DNA of 64,000 bases from Cephalopachus bancanus (lineage: Eukaryota > Chordata > Mammalia > Primates > Tarsiidae): positions 6,324,001 to 6,388,000 of the forward strand of contig JAPVLO010000153.1 in NCBI GenBank assembly GCA_027257055.1, read 5' to 3'. Below are positions 1 to 11,145 of this stretch, piece by piece (within the stretch, counting starts at the first letter, position 1; every line of letters starts with the position of its first letter). The notes beneath the pieces are model-generated. The model worked only from the letters and a program-made list of their open reading frames with translations. It made no database searches and was not told where the DNA came from. A program made the position numbers and the translations under genes.

Positions 1-228
1 GTTAGAGGATTGCCTGAGTCCAGGGGTTCGAGACCAGCCTGGGCAACTTGGCAAGACCTCGTCTCTACAATAAATCAAAAAAATTAGCCAGCTACTTGGA
101 AGGCTGAGGCGGAAGGATTGCCTGAGCCCGGCAGGTCGAGGCTGCAGTGGCCGTGAGCGTGCCACTGCACTCCAGCCTGGGTGACAGAATGAGACTCCAA
201 TTGAAAAAGAAAAACAAAAAACAAAACA
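1..228 (+). repeat. AluL-type SINE, 5' end outside window
   Basis: Starts inside the left arm (GGATTGCCTGAGTCC), carries CTCTACAATAAATC and the right arm, and ends GAGACTCCAATTG plus an A-rich tail. Confidence 0.9.
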
Positions 229-410
229 GAAGCAATAAAAGTTCCACCCACATTGACAGGGGTTTATCTAACAGGCCTCCTCACTAAGCTGCTTATGCCT
301 TCATAGAGAAGATGCTTTATAAATGTTTGGTGAGTGAACCATGTCGAGATTCTAGTCCTAGCCTTGCCTTTAACTATCTCCATGTGACCTTGGATACATC
401 CTTTGCCTCA

Positions 411-730
411 TTTTTTTTTTTTTTTGCTAATTTATTCATTTTTTTGAGACAGAGTCTCACTGTGTTGCCTAGGCTGGAGTGCAGTGGAGTGATCCTGGTT
501 ATTACAGTCTCAACTTTCTGGGCTCAAGTGATTCTCCTGCCTTGGCTTCCCAAGTAACCAGGACTACAGGTGCACACCAGCACACCTGGCTAATTTTTAA
601 ATTTTTAAAAACATTTTGTAGAGATGTAGTCTCACTATATTACCCAGGCTGGTCTCAAACTCAAGTGATCTTCCGGCCTCAGTCTCGCAAAATGTTGAGG
701 TTATTGGTGTGAGCCATTGAACCTGCTGTG
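411..730 (-). repeat. AluJ-type SINE
   Basis: A poly-T run leads into GAGACAGAGTCTCACTGTG and a full dimeric Alu in reverse. It is diverged and lacks the AluL diagnostic bases, so it is an older copy. Confidence 0.85.
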
Positions 731-779
731 CTTTTTTTCTAGTGTATAAATGAAGAAGCCTCCAAGATTTTCCTGCTTC

Positions 780-1112
780 CACTTTACCCCCCTTCAGTCT
801 ATTCTCCACATAACACCCAGAGGGACCCTTTAATACTTAGGTCACTTAGGTGTCACTCCTCTGCGCCCTCTATTGGCCACTGGCTCCCTATTCACTGGAG
901 TCAAAGCCTAAGGCCATCCAAAGGCTGTACCTGGTCCATGCCTCAGAAACCATTTCTTCCTCAACTCTGTTTCCACACCTGCCTCCTTGTCATTTCTCCA
1001 TCCCCTTAGACATGACCCTGCACTATGACCCTTGCACTGGCTCTCTTCCATCTGCCTAGAACACTCTTCCCAGACACTCACAAGGTTTACCTCTTGTAAG
1101 ACTTAGTTCATG
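780..1112 (+). repeat. L2 relic, first part
   Basis: Diverged LINE2 3' region: phrases such as GGCCACTGGCTCCCTATTCACTGG and CTGCCTAGAACACTCTTCCC match L2 as I know it. It continues at 1564 after a younger insertion. Confidence 0.7.
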
Positions 1113-1260
1113 GCCATTGCTTTACTAAACTGGTGTGGTCATGTGCTCTTTGAGCTGTGGCTACTGCCATGTTTCCTAAACTCTGGCCCCCTCTCCTACC
1201 TTGGAGAGGTGAATCCCCCCCTTTCTAAATAAACTATATTTTCTAATCTTAAAAAAAAAA
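1113..1260 (+). repeat. Retroposed 3' end with hairpin and AATAAA (family X, copy 1)
   Basis: This is about 148 bp inserted in L2. It is flanked by AGACTTAGTTCATG (1099-1112) and, past the adjoining Alu, AGACTAAGTTCATG (1551-1564). It has a 7-bp hairpin (CCTCTCC 1190-1196, GGAGAGG 1203-1209), AATAAA at 1228-1233 and A10 at 1251-1260. It is related to the minus-strand element at 42103-42605. Class unknown; an LTR transcript end or SINE-like unit is likely. Confidence 0.6.
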
Positions 1261-1550
1261 GGCTAGCCGGGCTCAGTGGCTCAGTCTGTAATCCTGCGCC
1301 TTTGGGAGGCTGAGGTGAGTGGATTGCCTGAGCCCGCGGGTTCGAGACCCGCCTGGCAGGCGAGACCTCATCTCTACAATAAATCAAAAAATCAGCTGGG
1401 CGTGGTAGCGCATGCCTGTAATTCCGGCTACTCGGAAGGCTGAGGCGGAAGGATTGCCGGAGCCCAGCAGGTCGAGGCTGCGGTGGCCGGGAGTGGCCAT
1501 TGCACTCCAGTCTGGGTGACCGAGTGAGACTCCAACTCAAAAAAAAAAAA
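1261..1550 (+). repeat. AluL-type SINE, deletion subfamily
   Basis: Full-length AluL copy sitting on the A-tail of the preceding element. The left arm reads TGGCAGGCGAGACCTC, lacking the bases ACTT present in other copies. Ends in an A13 tail. Confidence 0.93.
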
Positions 1551-1564
1551 AGACTAAGTTCATG

Positions 1565-1850
1565 TAAGTTCAAGACTAAGTTTACGTCCTTAAAGAGGTC
1601 TACCCTGAACTTTCCTTCCCCCTAGGCAACTTTATTTGTTTCAATAGTTCTTATCCCCTTCCAAAACACAATATAATTTTCTAATATAGTATACTTGTTG
1701 TTTATTATTGTCTCTGTCTGCTAAAAATGTAAGCCCACGAAATCAGTTTTTGTAGTCAGTTTTGACCATAGATGGATATAAAACCCCTAAAACAGTTGCT
1801 GGCACATAATAGGTGCTCAATATACTGTTGAATGAATGGGTAAATAACAT
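1565..1850 (+). repeat. L2 relic, 3' end
   Basis: Continuation of the L2 at 780. The end is characteristic: GCTGGCACATAATAGGTGCTCAATA followed by TTGAATGAATG. Confidence 0.8.
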
Positions 1851-2174
1851 GACTTATTTTCTTTCAGATAACCAGTATCCCCCAGGGCCTGGCCCTGGCT
1901 GGTGTTGAACACACTTTCTGAATCTCTCTGTTCTCTACTCCCCAGCAAGTCTCTCCTTCCCCATTGCTCTTCTTGAGTACCACAGCCTACCCCAAGGAAC
2001 ATCCCCTCCGTACAAAATGGTGTGACTTTTCTCTCATGATGTGTGAAACTGGATCTTGACTGAATTAAGATTTCTCCCATGCTGAAGTTTCTAAATTCAC
2101 AAATGGAGTGACAGCTCCTGATTCCTTCTTCTCTCTCAAGGCAGGTTTTTTTGAGTAGGAGGGAGAGCAAGCAT

Positions 2175-2404
2175 GGTGCTCTAGAAAGATTATGAACTGA
2201 GAGTTAGATTCTGGGCCCAATTCTGCCAGTAAACCAGGCTAGCAGATACTTTTAGTAAGTGGCTTAATCTTCACATCAAAATTACAGGATTTAATATCAC
2301 TATCTCATTAACAAAGAGATTGAGGCCTAGAAAGAATAAGCCATTTGCCTAAGGTTCCATTGCAGTACATCATGTGAAAGAATGAGGTTTCAGACTTGGA
2401 TCTG
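2175..2404. repeat. MIR relics, one plus and one minus
   Basis: 2175-2275 resembles the MIR core in forward orientation. 2310-2404 reads GAGGCCTAGAAAG...CCATTTGCCTAAGGTTCC, typical of MIR in reverse. Both are old and diverged. Confidence 0.5.
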
Positions 2405-2421
2405 CCTGTTTGCTATCTTTA

Positions 2422-2716
2422 TTTTTGGGGGTTTTTTTTTGAGTTGGAGTCTCACTCTGTCGCCCAGACTGGAGTGCAATGGCCGCTCCCGGCCACTGCA
2501 GCCTCAACCTGCTGGGCTCCGGCGATCCTTCCGCCTCAGCCTTCCAAGTAGCTGGAACTACAGGCACGTGCTACCACGCCCGGCTAGTTTTTTATTTATT
2601 GTAGAGACGAGGTCTTGCCAAGTTGCCCAGGGGGGTCACGAACCCGCGGGCTCAGGCAATCCACTCACCTTGGCCTCCCAAAGTGCTGGGATTACAGGCT
2701 GAGCCATTGAACCCGG
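2422..2716 (-). repeat. AluL-type SINE with perfect 17-bp TSD
   Basis: TSD CCTGTTTGCTATCTTTA at 2405-2421 and 2717-2733 without mismatch. A full-length reverse Alu, so a fairly recent insertion. Confidence 0.95.
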
Positions 2717-3142
2717 CCTGTTTGCTATCTTTAAACCACATAAGTCACCTCAGGTCTCTTTTTTCTTTTCCTTTTTAATCTGCAAAATGAGAAGAATAGA
2801 TGGGAACAGGCGGTATGTAAGCTTCTCTTATACTTTAAGTTCTGAGTTTAAAAGAACCAGGTAAACCAAAAGCATAAATCTTAGCTGCTTTATATGAATT
2901 CATCTTGTTTCTTCTAGTGAATTCTAAACTCCTTAATAACGCATATGAAAGCATTTAATGAGCAAAAAAAATATGCTTTGGCAATTTGGTCACTACTGTT
3001 AATATGGCAGATATGCAACAAACTTTATTTGAGAGATCGATTAAAATTTTCTATTTCAGGACTTGGCCCACTTTGGAGAAGGAATAAGCCTGTTTGATGC
3101 CAGCCTGATGAAACCGGTCAGCACGAAGTTCCATTAGCTCAT

Positions 3143-3540
3143 TATTTATTTATTTATTATTTAGAGGCAGGGTCTTGCTTTGTCTTTGTCGCCTGGGCTA
3201 GAGTGCAGTGGCACAATCATAGCTCAAGGCAACTTGGACTCCTGGCCTCAGCCTTCTGAGTAGCTGGGACTACAGGCACATTCCACTACACTTGACCGAT
3301 TTATTTGTAATTTTATTTTAAAAATTTTCAAACTAAGTTTATTAGAGAAAGCAGGGAGAAAGAAGCAGAGATATGCCAGAGTTGGCATAGGCAAAAGAAA
3401 ATGCTTATTTTTATTTTTTAGGAGGCAAAGGTCTCACAGTGTTACCCAGGCTGGTCTTGAACTCCTGGCCTCAAGCAATTCTGTCTCAACCTCTCTAGCT
3501 GCTGAAATTACGGGCATAAATCACCATGCCTGACTCTATT
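3143..3540 (-). repeat. AluJ-type SINE split by a short insertion
   Basis: The right arm (3143-3305) and left arm (about 3406-3540) of one reverse Alu are separated by about 95 bp of non-Alu sequence at the A-rich linker. Confidence 0.8.
3310..3405 (-). repeat. Retroposed short 3' end inside an AluJ
   Basis: Minus-strand reading gives a perfect hairpin (TATGCCA/TGGCATA, 3389-3383 and 3378-3372), a CT-rich spacer, AATAAA (plus-strand TTTATT 3338-3343), then an A-rich end. Layout is the same as the element at 1113 but no sequence identity is clear. Boundaries are approximate. Confidence 0.5.
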
Positions 3541-4198
3541 AGCATATTTTTACTACTAGGGAAAGGACAAAATGGTTTACCCGGCCAAGAATTTTGCTAG
3601 CCCCTGGTCTTTTGTTTCAGCCAAACTTCCAAGCATTTCCTGGTGAGAAGCTACTCTGTGTTAGAGGCTACCTCAACCTTCCCCCACTCCTCTGCTTCCA
3701 CACCGTTCAGAGATTTGGGCCCGGGACTGGCTCATTCTTTTGTCCTTTGGTATTTCCTGTGACTGAAGGTGGGAAATACCTGCTCCAGCCTTGTTCCACT
3801 AGTGGTGCTCAGAGGAACCAACCCTGGGCAACTGATAACCAAATAGGGTGCAGACACAAATTTAGGTCCACGTGGCTTGACTCAGAGAGACAATAGTTTT
3901 CAGAAAGGTTTGGTGCCTTCTTCCTAAAACTGCACTAAAAGGGTCACATGAAGTGGTCATTTTATTCAGAAATAATCCTTCAGATTTTTTAGGTGTCCAA
4001 TTCACTGTCATTAAAAAAAAAATCTTCTATTCTAGAAATTGCAATGGAAATCAGAACTTATTGCCTTCCTTCCTAGAAAAAAAACATTGTTATGAGTGAG
4101 TAGAAACTGGAGATGAAATATATTTAAAATTTTCCAAGGTCCCTCTGGTGCCTTTAATTAGTCTGTCATATGCTCCTGCACAAGGGTGCCCTATTTCT

Positions 4199-4487
4199 TT
4201 TTTTTTTTTTTGAGTTGGAGTCTCACTCTGTCACCCAGACTGGAGTGCAGTGGCCGCTCCCGGCCACCGCAGCCTTGACTTGCTGGGTTCCGGCGATCCT
4301 TCCACCTCAGCCTTCCAAGTAGCCGAGAATTACAGGCATGCGCTACCACGCCCGGCTGATTTTTTGATTTATTGTAGAGATGAGGTCTTGCTGCCCAAGC
4401 GGGTCTCGAACCCGCGGGCTCAGGCAATCCACTCACCTCAGCCTCCCAAAGGCGCGGGATTACAGGCTGAGCCACCGAGCCCGGCAA
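4199..4487 (-). repeat. AluL-type SINE, deletion subfamily
   Basis: Reverse full-length AluL. In sense it reads TTGGGCAGCAAGACCTC, again missing the ACTTG bases of the standard left arm, and CCCGCGCCTTTGGGAGG. Confidence 0.93.
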
Positions 4488-4969
4488 CAGCAGCAGTATT
4501 CTAAGGAATTATTTATGGACAGGTTGTATCACCTAAGACTGTACCTAAAAGAGCCAGGTTGGCCTGGATCTCTTATTTCTCATATCTTCTGGCGCTCTCT
4601 TATTTCTAAGTAACCTTGACACATTGCTCAGTATATCTGTTTCTAAAACTTCTGTTAAATTGGTGGGAATGGAAAGGGGAAGGATTCAGAGGGAGGAATA
4701 AACACTGAAACCCTGTTCCATCTCTTTTACAAGTTTATCGTGTAGACGGTAACAGATGTGAAAGTGCTTTGGTGGCTGAATGCATCGTACAAATAAAAGC
4801 TTTGGGTGTCGTATCTGAATTAACTCTGGGCTTTGGAGCAGAGAGCTAGGATACCTGCATCTACTTGATTCTATTCGAAATTGTCTTTTTCCAATGCATA
4901 GATTTCCTCAGCTTCCTTAATTTGTCTGCCTAGCCAGTCCACATAAACTGCAAAGTCTAGCTTTACCTT

Positions 4970-5560
4970 TGGGAGAAGTTCCACCGAGGCTAACTCTTTT
5001 TTTAAATCTCAAATTTGGGAAAGCATATAACAAAAATCTTTATGGAGTACAAGTTAGCAACATTCCAAATGAGTACACCTTTAGACCCAACAATTTCACT
5101 TCTGGGGAGGTATCCCCCAGATATATTTTGCCTGGGAAGAATAACTTTTGTACAAAATTATTCATTACACCATTTAAAAAATAGTAATTCCTTACAGTTG
5201 GAAACAATCTAAGTGTTCATTAATTGCTTAAATAAATTATGGTACGCCTATATAATATAACCCCAAGAATGAGGAACCTCTCTATGTGCCAATAAAAAAA
5301 AAATATCTGGCATCTAGTAAAGTGAAAAATCAAGGTAGAAAGTGGGTTATTACTCTATACTTTCATTTGTATACAAAGGGTAAAAAAAAAAAGAATAATA
5401 TGTATTCATTTTTATACTCATAAAAATACTCTAAAGGCACACAAGAAACAGATAACAAGGTAAGCTGGATCTCTAGAGGACAGAGGTAGGTGGGTTACTT
5501 TCTTTTTGTATCCTTTTGTACTTTCCAATTTTGGAATATATAAATTTATTTACTGCATAA
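4970..5560 (+). repeat. L1M relic (ORF2 end and 3' UTR)
   Basis: Contains the familiar L1 ORF2 end as DNA: CCCAACAATTTCACTTCTGGGG, then GTTGGAAACAATCTAAGTGTTCATT, TTAAATAAATTATGGTACG. Diverged and full of stops; ends in AT-rich sequence. Confidence 0.75.
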
Positions 5561-6300
5561 ATAAAATAACAAAATAAATAAGCCCCCCCAAAAAGCCCAC
5601 AACTAAAAAAAAAAAAAGAAAGAAAATCTTACTAGTAGCTTGTACTTATGGAGAGGAAAGTCACTAATTGTGCTCAGAAATACAGTGAGTGGACAACTTT
5701 CTGACCAAACAGCCCTCTTTTACTGGAGACAAGGAAGTAAATCTGAAAAAACTTTGAACTCACTCATTATAGGTTCGTGGGCTGTTTCAACCAATTAGCC
5801 CTTGGAGTTACAAGTATGCCAAAACTGAAAATTCACATTGTAGACTGCTTGGCAAAGGTGATGAGCTCCTTCACCATCTATCATCTTATATAAAGCATTG
5901 CAATGCCAGAACTTACAAAGCCCTGAAAAGTTTACTGAATCTCTGATTTGCTTACACAACTACTTCATTTGCTTTTAAAAAAGAAAAGAAAAGAAAAGAA
6001 AATCTAAGAGAACAAAAATAAATAAAGACAACTTTTGTCATAGGCAGTCTCTTAATAGACTCATAATTTCCTTCTTGACGTCTTTCCCTTTACCTTCAAC
6101 AATAAGCTGAAGACACTAGCAAGCTTCCAGTCTATTTATTTATTGTCATATTTGCTTTAAAGACAGAATTTCAAGCGATGCAATGTGTCTAAAAACAGAG
6201 ACCATCTTTGCAGGGTGAAAAGGACAACAACTGTCCACCCCTACTCTCATTAGTAATAAATGAGCCTCATCATACAAAGTTCTGTCTAAAAAGTATCTCA

Positions 6301-6432
6301 CGGTCAGGTGCAGTGGCTCACACCTGTAATCAGCATTTTGGGAGGCTGAGGCAGGAGGACTGCTTGAGCCCAGGAGTTCAAGACCAGCTTGGATGATATA
6401 GCGAGACCCTCAATTCTTAAAAAAAAAAAAAT
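6301..6432 (+). repeat. Free left Alu monomer (FLAM-like)
   Basis: One Alu left arm only (GGTCAGGTGCAGTGGCTCAC ... GCGAGACCC) followed by A12. Confidence 0.85.
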
Positions 6433-7419
6433 CCTCTCACTAACAACCCACTGTCTTCTCTGGGAAGTAGCAGCAGTTTGTGACCTGGAATCATTATTGG
6501 AGTACCAGAGAAGTCTCTTTGAAGACAAGAAGAATGGAGTTGCCGTCTCTGGAGACAGGAACTCAGTCTTGAAATTCAAAACTTGATTGTACCTTTCAAT
6601 TCGCTGCTCCTAAATTTACCTTCAAATCTTTGATATGATATACAGAGGGAAAAATTCACCCAGGGTATATCTTCCTTTATCTAAGCGAGGCTTTTATCCT
6701 CTTTTTGGCTTCAAAACCTCTCGAGTACATCTCCTGATTGTGATATGTGAGTATTTTTGGCCTAGGAAACTAGCTCTAAGTAATTTTGATAGCACTGAAA
6801 CTTTTACATAAAACTTGATCATTTTTATAGTCAGTGAATATAATGGCTAAACGTTGTACCCTGAAGGGCTTTGTGTATTTTCTCATCTCACGGCAATGAT
6901 ACAGTTCACCTAGTCCCCAGACCAAATACTTGATGAATGATAGTATTCCATAAATATCAAGTACTCTAACACCTGGAATGCTCAACTTGGAAAAGGTAGT
7001 GCTGAAACTCTGGCCGTGCCTCCTCCAAACAGGGTAGGTTCTTCACAGGCTTGCTAGTTCTGTAGCAGAAACAAAGGCTCACAATTTTCTACCTCTAATT
7101 TATGAGAGACTGAGCACAGAAGGGGACCCCTCCTCCACTTGGGTCCTCAAACACTGGTTAGGAAACACTGGTCATCAGACCCAGAGCCAGGGGCTTGGCG
7201 GCCCTCAAGAAGTCAAGGGGAGAGAAGGCGGCTGCTGCTCATTAGATTGGAGAGACTGGCCAGAATGGGTTGGGAAACCATTGGTCCAGGAGAAAGGTCC
7301 TAGCAGAGGTACAGTGTCATGGGCTAGAAATAAACAAACACAAACAAACAAACAAAACACCTCATTCCTTATTCCGTATATTCTGGTACTTTACAGGAAG
7401 GCACACTAGACTTAAAATT

Positions 7420-7590
7420 ATGAAATTTGGGAGTTGGAAGCAGACATTAGTCCAAACTTACTTTGCTGATGAGGAAATAAGAGGCCCAGAATTTGTCTTA
7501 AATCATAAAGCAAGTTAGGTGATGGCAGAGCTGGGCCTATAACCAGGACCTTTAGACTCTCAATGCTTTCTCAGCTGCATCCCAGATATT
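7420..7590 (-). repeat. MIR relic
   Basis: GATGAGGAAATAAGAGGCCCAG ... GGCAGAGCTGGGCCTATAACC, the MIR core read in reverse. Confidence 0.7.
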
Positions 7591-7615
7591 TGCAGATAAA
7601 AATCAGAAGGAGGAT

Positions 7616-7772
7616 GGACAGGGAGTGGTAGGCTGTAGTCCCAGCTACTTAGGAGGCTGAGGCAGGAGGACTGCTTGAGCCCAGGAGTTCGAGGCTACAG
7701 TGAGCTATGACTGCACCACTGCATTCCAGCCTGGGTGACAAAGTGAAACCACGTTTCTAAAAAGAAAAAAAG
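7616..7772 (+). repeat. Free right Alu monomer (FRAM-like)
   Basis: Right-arm type Alu sequence (GTAGTCCCAGCTACTTAGG ... CCAGCCTGGGTGACAAAG) with an A-rich tail and no left arm. Confidence 0.8.
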
Positions 7773-7967
7773 GAGGATGGACTGACCAGGTACTTACATG
7801 TCATGTAAAGTGCTTCATATACTATAACATCACAAAAATGAAAGGTATTATTATTGCTGTTCAATATCCTGAACACATCTACTTATTTATCTACTTGAAA
7901 AAGAAATTTGTAATTGTCTTCTTAGTTTTCTCAATATCTGAATTAACTGGAAGAAAAACAGAGCAAC

Positions 7968-8095
7968 TGGGCATGGTGACTCATACCTGTGTTCCTAGCA
8001 CTTTGGGAGGCTGAGGAGAGAGAATTGCTTGAGCCCAGGAGTTTGAGACCAGCCTGGGCAGCATGGTGAGACCTCGTCCCTAAAAAAAAATAATC
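7968..8095 (+). repeat. Free left Alu monomer (FLAM-like)
   Basis: Single left arm from ACTGGGCATGGTGACTCAT to GGTGAGACCTCGTCCC, then A-tail. Confidence 0.85.
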
Positions 8096-8121
8096 TTAGA
8101 ACAAATTAAGACTTCTATCTC

Positions 8122-8270
8122 GGGGGGGGAGACATTTAACATTAATAAGGGTACCTCAAACCAAAAGTGGGAACCAAAGGTAGGCCCAAACCTTACCTGT
8201 ATGATGACCATTCGTGTACCTAATCCTGAGTTGTACCCCACATCTTTAAAATAAAATAAATTTTAAAAAG
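8122..8270 (+). repeat. 5'-truncated L1 3' end
   Basis: Starts at a G8 run and ends CACATCTTTAAAATAAAATAA, the same 3' end as the large L1 at 57402-61593. Flanked by AGACTTCTATCTC (8109-8121) and AGATGTCTATCTC (8271-8283), two mismatches in 13. Confidence 0.85.
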
Positions 8271-8949
8271 AGATGTCTATCTCTGCTTCAGAATGACCTT
8301 TCCCACCTCTCTTGCAAACCAGCTGTGTTTCTCTCAAGGTTGCAGCACCCCTCGTCTTGCCAGTCCCCCACTCTGACGGGAGTGGCAGTTAGTGGGCAGT
8401 AGTCAGCACAGAGCTGGAGACAAGAAGAAACCAGGGAGGTGGTGAACACTCAGACTGGCCCCAAATGGTATGAACAAAAAAACCCCATAAACTATGGAGT
8501 GTATCACAACATTTATTAAAAACATTTCTTAGCAACTCCCTGTTTTCCTGAGAGAGGTGTCTACTGCCAGGCGCTCCCTCCCTGGAGCAGTCTGTGCTGT
8601 GATAACAGCTGCCCAGGGGGATTACTTTCTGGTTCTGCTCAGGAGGCCAGGTAGGCAAGGGACAGATAATGACAGTATCACTTACTCCGAGGCTTTCATT
8701 TCTGCCTCTCAAAGCTCTTTACAACTATTAAATCTCTTGCTACAACTTTCTTCTCTAGCTAAGGAAATAGAAGCCACTTCTCCTAAACCTAAACTAGGTG
8801 AATATCTTTTCCCATCCCTCCTCTCTACCGCCCTCAGACTCCTGAGTCTTACAGTTCTCTGGCAGATGCACAGCATCCAATCAGTGTATACTATAGCTCG
8901 ATACCACATCAGAAATGGAAATAAAAGGTGAGGGGCTTGCAGTTTCTCT

Positions 8950-9110
8950 TTTTCGTTTTTAGAGTTGGGGGTCATACTCTGTCCTCCAGGCTGCAGTGCA
9001 AGGCACGATCATAGCTCTCTATAACCTCAAACTCCTGGGCTCAAGCGATCTTCCTGCCTCAGCCTCCAGAAGTATTAGGATTACAGGTGTAAACCACCAG
9101 GCCCGGCTGG
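8950..9110 (-). repeat. Free Alu monomer, reverse
   Basis: One arm only, from GAGTTGGGGGTCATACTC to CCACCAGGCCCGGCT. Confidence 0.75.
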
Positions 9111-9129
9111 GCTTACAGTTTCTGTGGAC

Positions 9130-9340
9130 CCTTAACCTGCCAAGCATTTAAGGAAATCATTTATGGTGACATGGCTGGCACATGGCAGAACTGGGTTATA
9201 AAACTTGGCAGAGAGTTTTTATGATTATTCTGTCATACACGTGAAGAAATAGAGGCTCAGTTCCAGAAGTGGGACATACACCTAGGATGTCTGACTACAG
9301 AACCCATTGCTCTGATGTCTACTATAGCATACTGGACTTA
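9130..9340 (-). repeat. MIR relic
   Basis: GTGAAGAAATAGAGGCTCAG ... GATGTCTGACTACAGAACCC resembles reverse MIR. Diverged. Confidence 0.55.
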
Positions 9341-10194
9341 TACTCTCACAGTACTGGACTACACTCCCTGCAGTGCTTTTTAAGAAGAGGGGAGAGAACT
9401 GGGATCCAAGTGGCTGTGGGCACAGGTGTCAGGTAATTACCATCACCAGCCCTGACAATTTTTCTGTATTTCTGCTTCCTGGGGGAGAAGATGAAACAGA
9501 GAGAAATCAGACTGCAGTCCTAATACCCATTCTGGTGTTGCTCCTCCAGTTAAGATACTGCAAATCCATAGCTTCCTTCCCTCCCTGTCTTCTGCCCCCA
9601 AGCCACTGTTGAGTGATAGCACAGCTGAGCTCTGATAACACCAGGAGGGGCTTGCCTCAGAGTCACTCTCCCCGAAGGACCCCCTTCCAGAGATTCTTCT
9701 CTGGCTTTTTTCCATGAAGTGTTGAAGAAACCATGACTCTGAACCCGGAAATTTGTCCACCATTCTTTGGATTTCTGTTGTTCAACCTGTGTGGAGATGC
9801 CCCATTGTCAGGGGCTCAGTACGTTGAGATAGTGTCAGCATGGGTGCCTGACCAAGCCTGCTCTGCTGACTCAAGTAGTTGGCTAGTATGGTCCCTCTAC
9901 CAGGTGGTTCAGCCCAGCAACTGATAGTAAACCACACAGCAAACCACCTGCTTGGTTGAACTGATTCAGCTGCATATTGCATATATGCCCCAGGCACAGA
10001 ACACCGCTATGGCATTTCTGAAAGACTACTGTTTTCAGGCATGAAGGAGAGGGCCCTAGAGTTATAAAAACTGTTCTGAAAATAGATTTACTTACAGAGT
10101 AGCTTATGCAGTAGGAGAATCTGATTCACGAATCATTTTTTCACTTAAAATCCACAGACAGTACTGTCCTCGTTCCCTCTGGAGATCGTAGCAA

Positions 10195-10500
10195 TACCTT
10201 TCAAACTCTTATTTGCAGCAAGCCCGCTTTCATGGTCTACCTACCTCAGTATCCAAACTGAGCCACCAGGTTCAAACTGAACTTATTATCCTCATGCACA
10301 CCACATCTCAACCCTCCTAATCTTCCTCCTGTATTCTACCTCCACCGGTGGCACCACCAGCCACTCAGTAACCTAAGCCAGAAACTGGGTCATCAGTCTA
10401 CAGTCCACCTTCTCTCATTAAATCAATCGCCAAGTCTCACCAGTGATCTTTCAGTCCAATCTCACCTTCCCATCTCTCTGTGGCTACTTCAGTGCAGATG
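10195..10500 (+). repeat. L2 relic
   Basis: Matches the internal L2 region: CCACCGGTGGCACCACCAG, CAGAAACTGGGTCATCAGTC, AATCGCCAAGTCTCACCAG. Confidence 0.7.
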
Positions 10501-10564
10501 TCTAGCTAATTAATGTAATAAAACTAGAATGGGTATTTCCTGAAGCCAGAGCCCAGGACCTAGA

Positions 10565-10800
10565 ACAATATGACAGATAAGAGCGTGAATCTGGATCCAG
10601 ATTGGTGGATTTGATTCCCACTAAGGATGCATTAACTGTGAGATTAGGGCATTAGATCTGAGTCAAAATTTCCTCTTCTGTACAATGAGAGTAATAAAAA
10701 TGCCTCCCTTCCTGGGCTGTTGTGAGAATTAAATAAAGTAAACATATCTAAACACAACAGTGCTTGGCATCTGTTGTGAGTGTTAGCTATTACTGTCATC
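10565..10800 (+). repeat. MIR relic, forward
   Basis: AATTTCCTCTTCTGTACAATGAGAGTAATAAAAATGCC ending in AGTGCTTGGCATCTG: MIR core and 3' end. Confidence 0.8.
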
Positions 10801-10814
10801 AATATATATTATAA

Positions 10815-10935
10815 CTGTAATGACAGATGAGGAAACAGAGGCTCAGGTCAGTTAAACACCTTTTTTCTGGACACATGGCTATTAAGTAATAAAGCTGGCA
10901 TGTGAATCCAGGTCTATCATTCATCAAAAGCTGCA
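10815..10935 (-). repeat. MIR relic, reverse
   Basis: GACAGATGAGGAAACAGAGGCTCAGGTCAGTTAAACACC ... GGCATGTGAATCCAGGTC. Lies head to tail against the forward MIR just before it. Confidence 0.8.
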
Positions 10936-11087
10936 CTTTTTATTTTTTTTAAAATATGGCACATCCAGGATTCCCAATGCATCTGTTACTTAAGAAATGG
11001 AACCTCTGAAGTACCAACACAGAAAGATGCCATATACTATACAGAACAGTATGCATAGTACTAGATCATCTTAAAAAATGTTTAGGG

Positions 11088-11145
11088 GCACCACTTATCT
11101 ACCTCATCCTGAATTGTGCTCCACATCTTTAAAATAAAATAAAAT
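11088..11145 (+). repeat. 58-bp L1 3' end insertion with perfect TSD
   Basis: Only the last bases of an L1 3' UTR (CATCCTGAATTGTGCTCC, CACATCTTTAAAATAAAAT) flanked by perfect AAAATGTTTAGGG duplications at 11075-11087 and 11146-11158. Confidence 0.92.

Noticed and set aside
312..809. Numerous short open frames in Alu sequence across the window
   Set aside because: Alu consensus has open stretches in several frames ([15 protein letters not shown] and similar); these are not genes.
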